Assembly (NCBI RefSeq): GCF_037975245.1
Contig: NC_092568.1
Span: 25,031,501 to 25,095,500, forward strand
DNA: 64,000 nucleotides
Direction of reading: 5' to 3'
Source of the DNA: Apostichopus japonicus
Taxonomy: Eukaryota > Echinodermata > Holothuroidea > Aspidochirotida > Stichopodidae
Shown here: positions 36,143 to 47,774 of the stretch, in pieces
How positions within the stretch are numbered: the first letter of the stretch is position 1
Layout of the letters: each line of letters begins with the position of its first letter
Made by a program: the position numbers and the translations under genes
The notes under the pieces: generated by a model
Seen by the model: only the letters and a program-made list of their open reading frames with translations
Databases searched by the model: none
What the model was told of the DNA's origin: nothing

Positions 36143-36386
36143 TTATGTATGTATGTATGTATATGTGATCTTCCCGCAAGCAGGAACTCGCGAAAGAAGC
36201 CATGGAGGCTTATAGACTCGCAAGTTGACCGAAGCCAATCTCTCGGCACACATCCATTTAACGTCCATGTCGGGAAGTTGTTATTGAACCCTTGCCAGAC
36301 GACACACATTGCTGTCGGCGGGGAATCGAACCGGGGATCTCATGACTGGGAGACGCCGGCGTAACCACTAGACTATACACTCCGCC
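36143..36386 (-). mobile_element. tRNA-derived SINE-like element
   Basis: Read on the minus strand it opens at 36386 with GGCGGAGTGTATAGTCTAG, followed by TGGTTA (A box region), then GGTTCGATTCC (B box). It continues for about 170 bp and ends in a (CATA)n tail at 36144-36162. Pol III boxes in a tRNA-like head plus a simple-sequence tail define a SINE. The anticodon arm is degenerate, so it is not a functional tRNA. Confidence 0.7.
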
Positions 36387-36389
36387 ATT

Positions 36390-37700
36390 ACTAGATGCTT
36401 TCACTGATTAAAGCTTGTCACTTGCACAATTCAGTTATATATGATAAGATCATGACAAAACAGCAAACTGTTACCACGTGACTAGGATGATTTGGTTCAT
36501 TCCTCTGCTTTGATGGTTTGTAGTAAGGAGATTGCAGTTCAGAGTAAGAAGTTCAATATGACAAAGTAATTTTCATTACTATCAATAACAGCACAGCGTT
36601 TGGTTAGATTGTTTCTTTATGACATTAACCATCTCTAGATATAGACATTCTTTCCTTCCCAGACATTTCGCACCTATTTTTTTTTCTTTTAAAGACGGCT
36701 AGAAAAAAATCGACGTGACGTAGTTAGTGTTAGATAATGCTAGGATTTCAACGTAGAGTAGTCCATGCATATGAATGAGTAGGCCTATAATGCAGCAAAA
36801 TTGCAAAGGGATGCAGTGCCTATATATTACACCACGCACACTGCAGTAGACGGCATTTGCTTCAATCCATGGACTTAGTCCCCCGTGACGGGCCATGGGG
36901 ATTCCCCCTCCCCCAATCATGATGCTCGACCTCCAGTTTCTCCAAGCCGGTTGAGGTAACACAAAACTGGGAAAGAAGAGGGTTGGACATGTTCCCCTAA
37001 CCCCCTAAATTTGTTCGTGATGTGCATTTTATACAAGTGCGTGTTTGCACTTCCAAAATTTCTGCCCCAAAGCTGCTCCCTTGCAAGGAGAAAAACAACA
37101 ATATTTTGTCGTTGTTGTTCTTATTTTGGGGACCGGGTTGGGGTTGTATTATTTTCAATTGTCCTATGACAAGATAATCAACTGAGCAAAGAAATGCTTA
37201 TTTCTTTAGGTTTACATTCACAATATAGCAGAAGTGCAATTGTGCCCACTCATATATCCCACCATCCAAAGCAATATAGAGAGGAATTGGAACTGAAATA
37301 GTTTCTACTTTCACAGCTTTGTGTTTGCTGGAAGGAAGTTACGACAGGTATAAGTACGTGTATGTATACTATAGACTTAGTGATGAACATTGCATGGAAC
37401 GTAATGGTGGTGTGAGGGGAAGGTGGGAGGTAAAAATAGACACAAACTTCAAACGATTTTAATTTTTTTGTAAAATGTCCTTTTTAATTTTTCGTTATAA
37501 ACTTCACACAATCAAAACTAAAATCATGATACCATATCGTTGGAGGTTGTGAGACCTTGACATGTGTGTTCTGGTTCAACTGAGGTTGTGAACATTATGC
37601 ATAGTGGGTCTTCCTTGGCTTCACCAAGAAATAGATCAGTTTAATTCATCCATTGTGAAACAATTAAAGAATTTTGTTAGCACGATCCATCATAGTCAGT
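36390..37700. other. Downstream flank of gene 7
   Basis: No feature recognised. Confidence 0.4.
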
Positions 37701-38087
37701 TTATGCTCTGTCCATCATAATCTTGCCACTAACGCCACCAAACTCGACGGTATATATGAGTTGATTGCCAACAATTTCCCGCTTCATGACGGCTCCGCCC
37801 TCACCCCTCATAACTAGGGCGTCACCTTCCCAGGCTGAGTTACCCTTGACGGCCCTACCGAAGAGTTCTGTGCTGTATGGTCCTGGTACACTGAAGGTGT
37901 TGGTCCCAACTTGACCGAGACCACCGGTGGTAGTGATGGCGAAGTTGTTGCCATCTTGTTTGATAGTGACGGTGGCGCCCTGGAGCTTAGCGGGATCGCG
38001 CTTCTCCTCTGGGACTCCGAATTTGTCTAGGACGGCCTTCAAACCATCGAAACCAGCGACCTTGAATGATCCGTTCAAATCAGGCAT
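37701..38087 (-). CDS. FABP-like protein, gene 7 (divergent, opposite strand)
   Basis: A 128-residue FABP-like protein on the minus strand in one exon. The exon opens at 38093 after a CTTAAACAG acceptor, 6 bases before the ATG. The lid reads LKAVLDKFGVPEEKRDP, the centre VTIKQDGNNF, and the strand pair GNSAWEGDALVMRGE aligns with the other members. The tail MKREIVGNQLIYTVEF keeps the arginine of the ligand site. The G-x-W motif is G-S-F here, and the C-terminus ends GKIMMDRA rather than the usual Arg-x-Tyr. It is the most diverged member and the only inverted one, so it probably predates the tandem expansion or was displaced by an inversion. Confidence 0.83.
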   Translation of the reverse strand: MPDLNGSFKVAGFDGLKAVLDKFGVPEEKRDPAKLQGATVTIKQDGNNFAITTTGGLGQVGTNTFSVPGPYSTELFGRAVKGNSAWEGDALVMRGEGGAVMKREIVGNQLIYTVEFGGVSGKIMMDRA

Positions 38088-38093
38088 GATGAA

Positions 38094-39935
38094 CTGTTTA
38101 AGGAAAGGTAAAACATATTATATACTATTTCAATATTTCACTGTGTATAGACTGTAGACATGGATAGGAGACAAGAAAATGTCAAAGTGGTGTTTGATGT
38201 ATGTTTGTCTGTCTGTCTGTCCGTCTGTCTGTAGTCTGTCTGTCTGTCTGTCCATCTGTCTGTCTGTCTGTTTATTTTGTCTGTCACTATATCTCTGTTC
38301 ATCAACCAGTTTGTCTTTAAACATTCTGCCGTCTGACAAACGTTTTTTGTTTGTTTTTTTGTTTAGCTGTATGTCTGTTTTCGCAGCGCTATTTCTGTAT
38401 CTCACAATGACCGCATTTTTAAACCATTAATTCGTTAGAGTTCCTCTGTAACTGCAGTATGAAGCGTTTACCGACCTTTTTCAGCGTCGCGGAGCCCTTT
38501 GTACCTGTTCTGCTTTAATTGTTTTAATCGTATATAGGTGCATCAACTTAAGTGGTGATAATTGTTTAAGTTAAGTACACACGATACGTTAATCTTTACA
38601 TGTTATCGTTATAGTCCCGTTATCTGCTTTATTAGCTTAAATTAACTACAAATAGATTTGATTGTTGAGACTGCAAGCTTTTGATTTACTTAGTTTAACA
38701 GTTTCTTATTTGCTAAAGGGTCCAAGGCACTTTTGGACAACCAACCACAATAATAACTTTGCTTGTGTTCTTTATGATATATTGTTAGGAGGTGTTTTCG
38801 AAGATCAGACGATATATTCAACACCATAGTTATCTAACTATCAGTTGTGTTAACTTAATGAATCACAAACACAGACATTGAAGAGTATTCAACAGGGACG
38901 CAACCTGGCGATTTTTGTACCGAGGGGTGGTGTATGGGGGAGGGAGAGGGGCTCATATGTTAAGTCGTTTAGGGGATGCGTCTACGGAGAGAGATGTCCC
39001 CTCTTTTAGAACTTTTGGTAAAATGGAGGATACTTAAATGCAATTTTCTTGCAACTTTTGAATTGATGTTGAAGAATTTTCGACTGTTTAGGTTGTACCG
39101 CATATACATGTTTAACATTTATTGCACTGTACACTAGATATTTTTAAATGTCCTGTCTGCCAAAGGGGTGGGGGAGGGGGGACTGAACTTAGTTTGAACC
39201 AATCTAATCAATATTAAATGTTTCTATAGGGCTCTCGTAAATTTCTAGTCAGACATATTTTAATTCGTCAATCACGTTAACACATTGATAAAATTATTTT
39301 TCTTTGACCACTATACTACAACAGTCTTTACACTTGTTATCACCTGTTCGTATCGCCGCTAAAAAAGATCGAGTACAATATATCAATGCACGTGGATACA
39401 TAATCATAAGATCAAAAACATACACAGGAACTCATAAATCATTAATATCATTATAGCGCGTAAACCTGCATAATATGCTCAATATCCAAAAATATATGAA
39501 CGTTGAAGAAATGAAACGCTGGTGACATATTTTTTGTTGTATCTGGTAGCAGCAGGGTATATATAAGAAGGCTATATACCACATTATATCAAGGCACTAT
39601 ACAGTGAAAAATGATGTTTATTTGCAATGTACAAATCATATCTAATAAGAGCTTGAAATGTAACTTTAATAAAAAATGCCATATTGTACACGGATACCTC
39701 AGCAACGTAGCAACTGTTCTATAATTTCAAAAAGGACTCCGACAAATGAATCTAAATAAATTTAAACTGTTCCATAATTTCAAAAAGAACTCGACAAATG
39801 AATCTAAATAAATTTAAACCCTTATGGGTCAACACTTAGAGCATAAAGGTTTAAAAATATATCTGCATTATCGTTCAACCCATGTAACTATTTTCCGAAT
39901 ATTTCTTTAGTTTTAAATGAAATAAGGTTTCTTAC
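38094..39935 (-). other. Probable 5' UTR intron of gene 7
   Basis: Donor TTAAG|GTAAG at 39936/39935 and acceptor at 38094 give 1.84 kb, the size seen in the paralogues. It contains the (TGTC)n tract at 38204-38271 and a G-rich patch near 38930. Confidence 0.4.
38204..38271. repeat. (TGTC)n microsatellite
   Basis: About fifteen TGTC/TCTG tetranucleotides with a few interruptions. Confidence 0.9.
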
Positions 39936-40005
39936 CTTAAATTTGGTTCTTTTACACAAAGTTGGAGAGTTGTGAAATTGTTCGTCTGCTGCAAGGACTT
40001 CGGAG
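39936..40005 (-). other. Candidate non-coding first exon, FABP-like gene 7
   Basis: Ends (minus strand) at a TTAAG|GTAAG donor at 39936. Upstream on that strand are CTATTAAAAG (40031-40040, TATA-like), CACGTG near 40061 and CCAAT at 40086-40090. Spacings match the promoters of genes 3-6, but the sequence itself does not, so confidence is limited. A second donor-like site at about 40170 is an alternative. Confidence 0.4.
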
Positions 40006-40019
40006 TGCTTGCTAAGGGG

Positions 40020-40092
40020 CTGATAACTGCTTTTAATAGCGTTACAATCTACGCTGTTGTCACGTGGTGTGATCCTTTGATTTTCATTGGAC
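40020..40092 (-). promoter_or_regulatory. Candidate promoter, FABP-like gene 7
   Basis: Minus-strand CCAAT at 40086-40090, CACGTG E-box near 40061 and TATTAAAAG at 40031-40039. Confidence 0.4.
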
Positions 40093-40428
40093 AAGACAAA
40101 TAACGATTAGCAGTACAGATATGAAAAGTTCAAAAGTTGGCCGTGCTATTGATAAGATATAATTGTACTTACCGTTAAAACTAATTGTTATATTGTGAAT
40201 AAGGTAAGCCAAAGCTTTGTAAGCTGTGGTTAGAGATATGGTCTTATCAAAGTGATTTGCCCACTGCACGCAAAGGCTCTGAAGAAGGGCTTCACAAGGG
40301 CTAGACTACTTAGTTGCAAAATGCATTAGATGAAAATCGACATAGTCTAAAGGGAACCATGCCTAAACCACCCCCCCCCCCTGCCTTATTCCTCTTCACA
40401 ACTCACATTTCCATCCCAATTTGATAAC

Positions 40429-40652
<224 letters not shown>

Positions 40653-40836
40653 TGACAGTTATATACAAAGCCAGTTTATACGCATTCACACACCAGTAGA
40701 ATTAAGGTCTGTGACAAAAGATTCGGGGCAAAATGTGTCACCAAAACAGAACTAGCATTGTTCGATACAGGTGACAGTTGCCTACAGTGGATTAACGACC
40801 TTCCTTACCGGTTTCGAAACGTTAAACGTGCACTCA

Positions 40837-40908
40837 GCGTCCATAATCTAGTGGTTAGGGTGTCCGCATATAATGCGGGAGGCCCGGGTTCGAATCCGGT
40901 TGGAGGCC
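40837..40908 (+). tRNA. tRNA-like sequence, degenerate (pseudogene or SINE head)
   Basis: The D-arm region TCTAGTGGTTAGGG fits an A box and GGTTCGAATCC is a perfect B box. The ends GCGTCCA and TGGAGGC pair with one mismatch, and a CCGC/GCGG anticodon stem surrounds an ATATAAT loop. The T stem has two mismatches and the anticodon would be unusual. It is best read as a tRNA pseudogene or the head of a SINE, as no CATA-type tail is obvious within 100 bp. Confidence 0.5.
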
Positions 40909-41239
40909 ATGTCGTTGGTGCGTGCGTAAATTAAACGATGCGGTAGGAATGAGGAAAACCTTGATTCCTCCTCCACATGCGATTTCTGAGGGTTATTGGT
41001 TGATAAAACCGTGGAATTTGGTCATCAGAATATCTGTCCACTCTAAACTCTTTACTTTTACAATTTTCCCACTGTCTCTCCATAACACTGTTCTGCTAAT
41101 ATCCATCCACCCGCTCCATCCCCGCTTCAACGCAAAAAAAGGGGCCTCTGCGGCTCAGTGAATCGCTAGTCTGACGATATAAAGACAACACAATAGGAAG
41201 GAAAATCTCCATAGCAAAGTTCCATAACCTCTCTCCCTA

Positions 41240-41600
41240 CCCAGTGACGGAGCTGAGGTATTAGTCAGGGGGGGGGCGAGAATGGTCTGTTGGGGCGCTT
41301 TCGACACTATCTATGCAGAGCGCCACCACAGGTTGGCGTGTAGCGTACATAATTCTAAGTTAAGATACTCCCTAGATCACCGGAAATGACCCTTTCCGGA
41401 CCTTGCTAATTTGCAGATAAACGACGAATAAATAGGTGTCATCGCCATTTTGTCAGAAAATTACACCAACAAAATGTGACAAATGTCAATAGGTATTTGA
41501 GAGCGCAATAAAAAAGTCAATAATCGTGAATAAGTAAAAAGTGGTAAAAAGCTGAAAAGGGCTTTATGGACGCTCCACCATTGCCCCAACCGACCTCCCC
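41240..41600. mobile_element. Relic of the hAT-like family seen at 34281
   Basis: Shares the order ACTATCTATGCAG, GTTGGCGTGTAGCGTAC and CCGGAAATGACCC with the 34281 and 54696 elements. The start CAGTGACGGAGCTGAGG is terminus-like, but I found no matching right end or target duplication, so the boundaries are approximate. Confidence 0.5.
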
Positions 41601-41609
41601 AAAGACGAT

Positions 41610-42985
41610 ATTTCCCATATACCCAATCCCAATCAGTTCATGATCTTCGCAGTTAGCCTAACGTTTAGTAATAGCTCGTCTGATCATTATTATAGTCTAT
41701 TTTACACACATAGGCATATATGAGCAACCAGCTCAAATGTATTTACTTAATAAAACCTTGCACGCTCACCAAGGAGTAGATCCGATCATTACAGCTAGCT
41801 AGTTATTATAAAGGTGTCTAGGTTATCGATGACATGAGATTACAACATAATACAATCTGTTAGAACATGAACTTTGATATTCTGAGTCATGTATTACACT
41901 ATATATGCACTGTTTCAATTATTAGCATGCTATCAGTAATTTGTAGATTTGGTTTTATACTTTCTTTCATTTTCTATCAGCTATCATAGATTTCAGATAG
42001 GATGGCGTCTGAAATGGAAGTCTATCAATTAGCAAGGTTAATATCAAAAACGTCTTTCATATCTACATATAATAATGTTTGTTTGCTCATCACGTGAATA
42101 TATACGTAACTCTGCAGGAGTTATTATTTGTGGGGTTTTAAACAAGTGAAGCTGGCTCTTTGGTAATTCCCCTTACGCCTAATTTCCCAGGTAGGGGTGA
42201 TATCACAAGTACATCAAGTTTCGTCATATGCTTGAGTTCGAAGATTATGGGATCGAAAACATGTTGAAATAAAATTGCCCTTTACACTCATGGAATTGTT
42301 TTTGCTCGGTAACAAGTTCATATTATTCGAACATTACGCTGAGAGGAGTATAGGAACTGAGGTAGGAGCAAAGGGTCAAGTACCCCATAATAATTTGGTA
42401 AACTACAAGCCTTAACAGAGAATGCAGAAAATACATTTCCAGATTTTCGCAATTTCAGAGTAATCCCCTTTTCTGCAATTATTTTTGTGCTTCAAAATCG
42501 CTATGAAAGCCAACAATGTCTAAAAATGCTAACCTTTTCAAGCATTTTCATCTAATAATATACAGTGCACATGATCGGAAATAATCTTCTATACGCCTCT
42601 GAGTATATAGTCGTAATTATAATGCACAATCTGGATTTATCTATGTTTACTTTTCGACACCTTGCTCTGCCAGTCACTGAAGTTGCGGTCATAGAAAAGC
42701 AATATCAGTCTCGAAGTCGATCAATGTACACCCAATTTAGCATAATATATAAGCGAGCCTGTCAACAGGATTCTTTGAGCAGCTGAGCGACTGTTTGAAG
42801 ATGTACTCTTAACAGCATATTATAAACTTAGAAAAGAACCAATCATGAACAGTAATTGTGAACGTGAAACGGATAAGATGTTATTTCTGAATGTATGTTA
42901 TTTTAGAATTCTAACAATTATCGTAAATGTATACGAATAAACCTCCGCAAATAGTCGAAACAATCATATTGATGAAGGTTTTACT
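41610..42985. other. Intergenic
   Basis: Nothing recognised. Confidence 0.4.
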
Positions 42986-43004
42986 TATATTAAGCTACAT
43001 CACG

Positions 43005-43245
43005 GTACACCACGGTCTAGCACCCTGTAGGCTGGTCGCATCATGTATGCTTCAGTACACGGCCGCGGTACCATTAGCACCATGTAGACTGCAGTGGTAG
43101 CCCCCTGTATGCTTCAGTACACTGGGTGTACCTTATCCCCCTGTAGAATGGTGGCCCCCTGTATGCTTCAGTACACAGCACCTTAGCACCCTGTAGACTG
43201 GTCGCCCTCTGTATGCTTCAGTACACGGGGTGTATACCTTTAACA
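43005..43245. repeat. Minisatellite, about 55-65-bp units (4 copies)
   Basis: TGTATGCTTCAGTACAC occurs four times, each preceded by a variant of ACCCTGTAGACTGGTCGCC. Unit length varies, and one copy carries a GGCCGCGG insertion. Confidence 0.8.
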
Positions 43246-43724
43246 TACCTTAGAGGGCCGATGAGTGGCGTTTGAGAGGGGAGGGGCAGGGGCAGGGGGA
43301 ATGTTCAAGGGGAACCATTCAAGTCGTCATCGGATGGGGGGGGGAGGGGGATTTAATCGGGGGAAGCGTCTAAACAAACATCGTGTGAATTTTTTCTTTC
43401 AAATTTAAAAAGTATTAAAAATACATAATCGTGCCTTTTAATTTTAATTTTTTACCTACGTTTGTCTAGGCTAAATATACTTCAGGATTGCCCATTTAAA
43501 CTCTAAAATGTGTAAGTTTCTTCCGGGGAGCACTTCAAAGAAAAATCTACATTCAGGAAACCCTTAGTCACAGCCCTTGATCCGCCTACAGTCCGTTCTT
43601 TAAGGTTCATGCCCCAATTAAATCATTCGGGGGAGGGGGTTGGGATTTGGCCCCCACCTTATCATGTGCGCGTGACTGGTCGTGGGTATAACGTTATAAC
43701 TGAGTAGAAGCGTCTCCAATAAGG

Positions 43725-43990
43725 CATATTAGCATCTTCCGTTTAGGGTAGTAGCGCCACTAATTTACAGTAGCATCGCCGTCTGTAGTAGTAGCATAGT
43801 AGCATCGCCTATTTAAAGTAGTAGCGCCAGCTTTAACAGCAGCATCGTCTCTTAGGAGTACTGGTGTGGCAGTAATGAGTGTCCGGGCGTCCGTAGGACA
43901 CTTATTACTAGGAAATAGTGTCTCATTTGCGTGAATAGTGTCTCAGGGACACTTTCCCTTGCTTTCTACGCCACCGTGGAAAGTGTCCGG
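43725..43990. repeat. Two-module dispersed repeat: GTAGTAGC minisatellite plus GTGTCCG palindromes
   Basis: An imperfect 20-25-bp repeat (AGTAGTAGCGCC type) is followed by GTGTCCGGGCGTCCGTAGGACAC-like inverted motifs. The same two modules, in the opposite order, occur at 61640-61975. Confidence 0.65.
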
Positions 43991-44658
43991 GTTCTCTTTA
44001 AAGAGCTTTAACGTGGTTCTGTTGAGTGACAAACATTTCTGGCCCTATCTATGTTCCCTTATTACTTAAAAGGAGGTAATTTACTAGCGAAGACCAGGTT
44101 GACAATGTTATATATCGGTCAGCATGCACCCTCAAAACTCGGTTAAAGCATAACTAATACTTCCAGTGTCGACTGTTGTGGGAAGAGGCTTCAAAATGTT
44201 ATTATTATCATGGAGACTACACTCCAGAGGGACGCCAGAGGGACGCTGTCCGCTCTATTTCGATCGTCGACTGTCAGAAGGCTGCATAATGAATGTTAAA
44301 CTTATCTTCCGAACTAATTAGTCATGTCTGTCTGACTCTGCTGCTTATCAATCGTTACTACCATTAGGGTAGTTGTTTGGAAGGTCGGAATTTCTAAACG
44401 TTGGAGAAAGATCAACCATGTAGGTTGAAGGTAAATGTATTTCAACCGGTACGCGGCGGCGGAAAGTTCCCCGCCATCCGGAGCATGGAGGTCAAATCCG
44501 GGGTCAGAGCAGGGAGTTGTTATGGAAAAACTCCTGGTCAGAGTCAATATATTTTATTCAGTACGCGGGAAATGTGGAAATCTCTCGCTCTACGTTCTAG
44601 GTGTGACAAAGTATTTATTTCACGCATGCGTATTTGCATTCTACTGTAAAATGTATAC

Positions 44659-45830
44659 GGCCAGGTCGATAACGCGGAAACGCGGAAACCGCGGAAACCG
44701 CGGAAATCGAGAAACCGGGTTCAATATCAACGGTTTCCGCGGTTTCCGCGTTATCGACCTTGCTATATAGCAAGGTCGAAAACGCGGAAACCGCGGAAAC
44801 GAGAGGAATTTGTCAAGGGAGGGTGACAAAGTCTTTTTTTTGGGCGCATTTCAGCCTATATTCGCCAAAAAGGGGTGCGGGTTTAAAGCTATTTCAGTAA
44901 ATGTAGGTCGAAAACGCGGAAATCGTACTTTTACAATGGACGAGTTAGATTATTTTGTCAAGGGAGGATAAAGACGTTTTTTGAGCGCATTTCAGCCAAT
45001 ATGCGCCAGGAGGGGTGGGAAAGGGCTAAGGTTTTTTTTTTTATACTAAATGCAGGTCGCAAACGCGGAAATGTTTTTGTACACAATGAATGGCGAAACT
45101 AGAGGATTTGTCAAGGCGGATGGTGAAGAGTTTTCGGCGCATTTCAGTCAATATGCGCCAGGAAGGTGATGGAGTTGTAGGCTTTTCCCCTAAATGCAGG
45201 TCGAAAACACGGAAATGTTTTTAACAAAGGCGGAACTAGAGGAGTTTGCCAAGGGAGGGAAATGAAGTGTTTTTGGCCGGCGCATTTCAGCCAATATGCG
45301 CCAGCAAAGGTGTGGGGATGTGGTTTGAGGCTTTTACACTAAATACAGGTCGAAAACGCGGAAATGTTTTTAACAAAGGCGGAACTAGGGGAGTTTGTCA
45401 AGGGAGGGTGAAAAAGTGTTTTGGCGCATATCAGCTGTAATGCGCCAAGAAGGGGTGGGGTAAAATAATTTATTTTACTAAAAGCCGGTCGAAAACGCGG
45501 AATTGTTTTTTACAATGGCGAAACAAGAGAAACTAGGCACGGTGAAGATGTTTTCTGAGCGTATTTCAGCCAATATGCGCCACGAGGGGGTGCGGGAGGG
45601 GTGTAGCCTTTTTTAATACTAAATGCAGGTCGAAAACGCGGAAATGTATTTAACAAAGGGTGAACTAGGGGAGTTCGCTAAGGGAGGGAAATGAAGTGTT
45701 TTGGTCGGCGCATGTCAGCCAATATGCGCCAGCAAAGGTCTGGGGAGGTGGGTTGAGGCTGTTACACTAAATACAGGTCGAAAACGCGGAAATGTTTTTT
45801 TAACAATGGTGAAACTAAAGGGTTTTGTGG
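44659..45830 (+). repeat. Left inverted-repeat arm of the foldback element
   Basis: GGTCGAAAACGCGGAAA recurs at about 44777, 44906, 45053, 45198, 45347, 45486, 45627 and 45776. Each unit also has GGCGCATTTCAGCCAATATG followed by CGCC, itself a small hairpin (GGCGCAT/ATGCGCC). The outermost 98 bp (44663-44760) folds on itself, ending in a perfect 26-bp palindrome centred on CTATATAG (44754-44779). Confidence 0.85.
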
Positions 45831-46104
45831 TGGTTATTCCAGACATTAATCAAAGAAAATGTGACGTAGGCTATTAATATCAGAGCTTAAGTATTTCGCC
45901 ATGGCATAAGTCTCAGCATACGAGACTTAAGCTAATAATTGAGTAGAGCTTGATATAAGTACTTCATACCCGACGAATCTAAGTGTTTTCTACATAACGA
46001 TATCTCAAATAACAAACTTAAAAGAAAGAGAGTAAACACAAACGGAGGTACAATGGAAATTTTCTGATATAAACACGTATAGAACTAAAACATTAAGCTT
46101 TTTC

Positions 46105-46785
46105 AAGGTCCCGTAACACTCATTAAAGAAGTAATGATTTAGTGGTAATTTAAATCGGTCAAGCACTCTTTGGACTGGGCAAGACGCATTATGGTACTCT
46201 TCTACAATGTCATTAGAGTTCATGTTACCCAATGGTTTGGTGATCCAAGGCGTGCTGCATGGATTAGGGCCCAGAGCGTGTTCGTGGTCCCGTTACACTC
46301 ATTAAAGAAGTAATGATTTAGTGGTCATTTTAATTGGTCAAGCACTCTTTGGACCGGGCAAGACGCATTACGGTACCCTTCTACAATGTCTGTAGAGTTC
46401 ATATGACTCATTGGTTGGGTGGTCCAAGGCGTGCTGGTCTTGATTAGGAGCCAAATGTTTTTCATTCGTTGTCCCGTTACACTAATTTAATAAGTGATTA
46501 TTTAGTTGTCATTTTAATTGGTCAAGCACTCTTTGGACCGGGCAAGACGCATTATGGTATCCTTCTTCATTGTCTTAAGAATTCATATGACCCATTGGTT
46601 AGGTGGTCCAAGGCGTGCTAGTCTTGATTAGGGCCTAAAGTGATTTTTCGTCAGGTCCCGTTTCCGTTACATTAATTTAAGAACCGATGATGTAGTGGTC
46701 ATTTTAGTTGGTCAAGAACTCTTTGGACCGGGCAAGATGCACTATGGTACCCATTTACATTGTCATTAGAGTTCAAATGACCCAG
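46105..46785. repeat. Four tandem units of about 180 bp inside the foldback element
   Basis: TAATGATTTAGTGGT and GGTCAAGCACTCTTTGGAC, with GGGCAAGACGCATTA, recur at about 46131, 46310, 46491 and 46685. Divergence between copies is modest. They are not related to the arm units and encode nothing I recognise. Confidence 0.85.
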
Positions 46786-47515
46786 ATAAACCTCTTTTCC
46801 ACGACCAAATGTTGAACATCTTGTAAGAATGCATTCGTCTTGTCATAAGTGTTACGTCGGTACCATTGTCGAATAAGTAACTGAATAGGTAGCAGTTACT
46901 CATTCGCGAACGTCGAACGAGGAACGAGGAATTAGTATCTAACTTCACACCGGTATTCCAATACTGGGGAAGATGGCAGGGTTGCCAGTTTTATTGTAAC
47001 GCAATCGGTCAAATAATTGTAAATGTGACTGTCTTACTTCTAATAGTTCGCAACTTCAAGTTCATACACTTCCTCCGAATCGTCCCCCAAAACATAGGTT
47101 TTATGTTTTCTTTTCCTAAACGATCAAAAGCTCCTTTGCCGTCCCCTAGCTGTGAAAATTCTCTAGTTCCGCCATTGTACATACGCACCTTTATATATAC
47201 CGACGGGGTGGCCCCAGAGGGGGAGGGAGAAGCGGGGTAACAGTCCCCTTCCCCTCGTCGGGGAGGTCTAGCCCCCTGGTAGGGGAAATTATGATTTCGT
47301 CAGGGAGCAATGAAGAAAAAAATATATTATTGTGTATTTCTTATCATCATAATGATCATTCTATGATAAAGATAAATGTTGGAAAATCAGTCCCCGACAG
47401 GTGTCAGCCGCACCGACATACGGGCTTCAAACTTCTCTCATATACCAAAAAAGACACCACAAATTACCGCGCGCTTCGGCAATATTAGATTTATATATGT
47501 ATCTGTATGTGTAAA

Positions 47516-47519
47516 TATA

Positions 47520-47570
<51 letters not shown>

Positions 47571-47607
47571 ATATATATATATATATACATATATATGTAT
47601 GTGTAAG

Positions 47608-47641
<34 letters not shown>
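47516..47641. repeat. (TA)n microsatellite within the foldback element
   Basis: Almost pure TA with short CATATATGTATG interruptions. Ile-Tyr ORFs here are artefacts. Confidence 0.95.
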
Positions 47642-47646
<5 letters not shown>

Positions 47647-47774
47647 TTATTTTTTTATTAATATTACAACGTGCACACAATTGTTTCCGGGGACCTTAGC
47701 TCCCGTGTCGGAGAAATCCTGGAACCATCCCTGCATATCAAATGGACGTTAACAAACATTACTGAGTTTTCTGC

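Noticed and set aside
38885-39185. Another hAT-like element beginning CAGGGACGCAACCTGG
   Set aside because: No matching right terminus or 8-bp duplication could be found.
44401-44829. ORFs within the left end of the foldback element (RKRGNRGNRGNRE-type)
   Set aside because: Produced by the GCGGAAAC iterations of the terminus on both strands.
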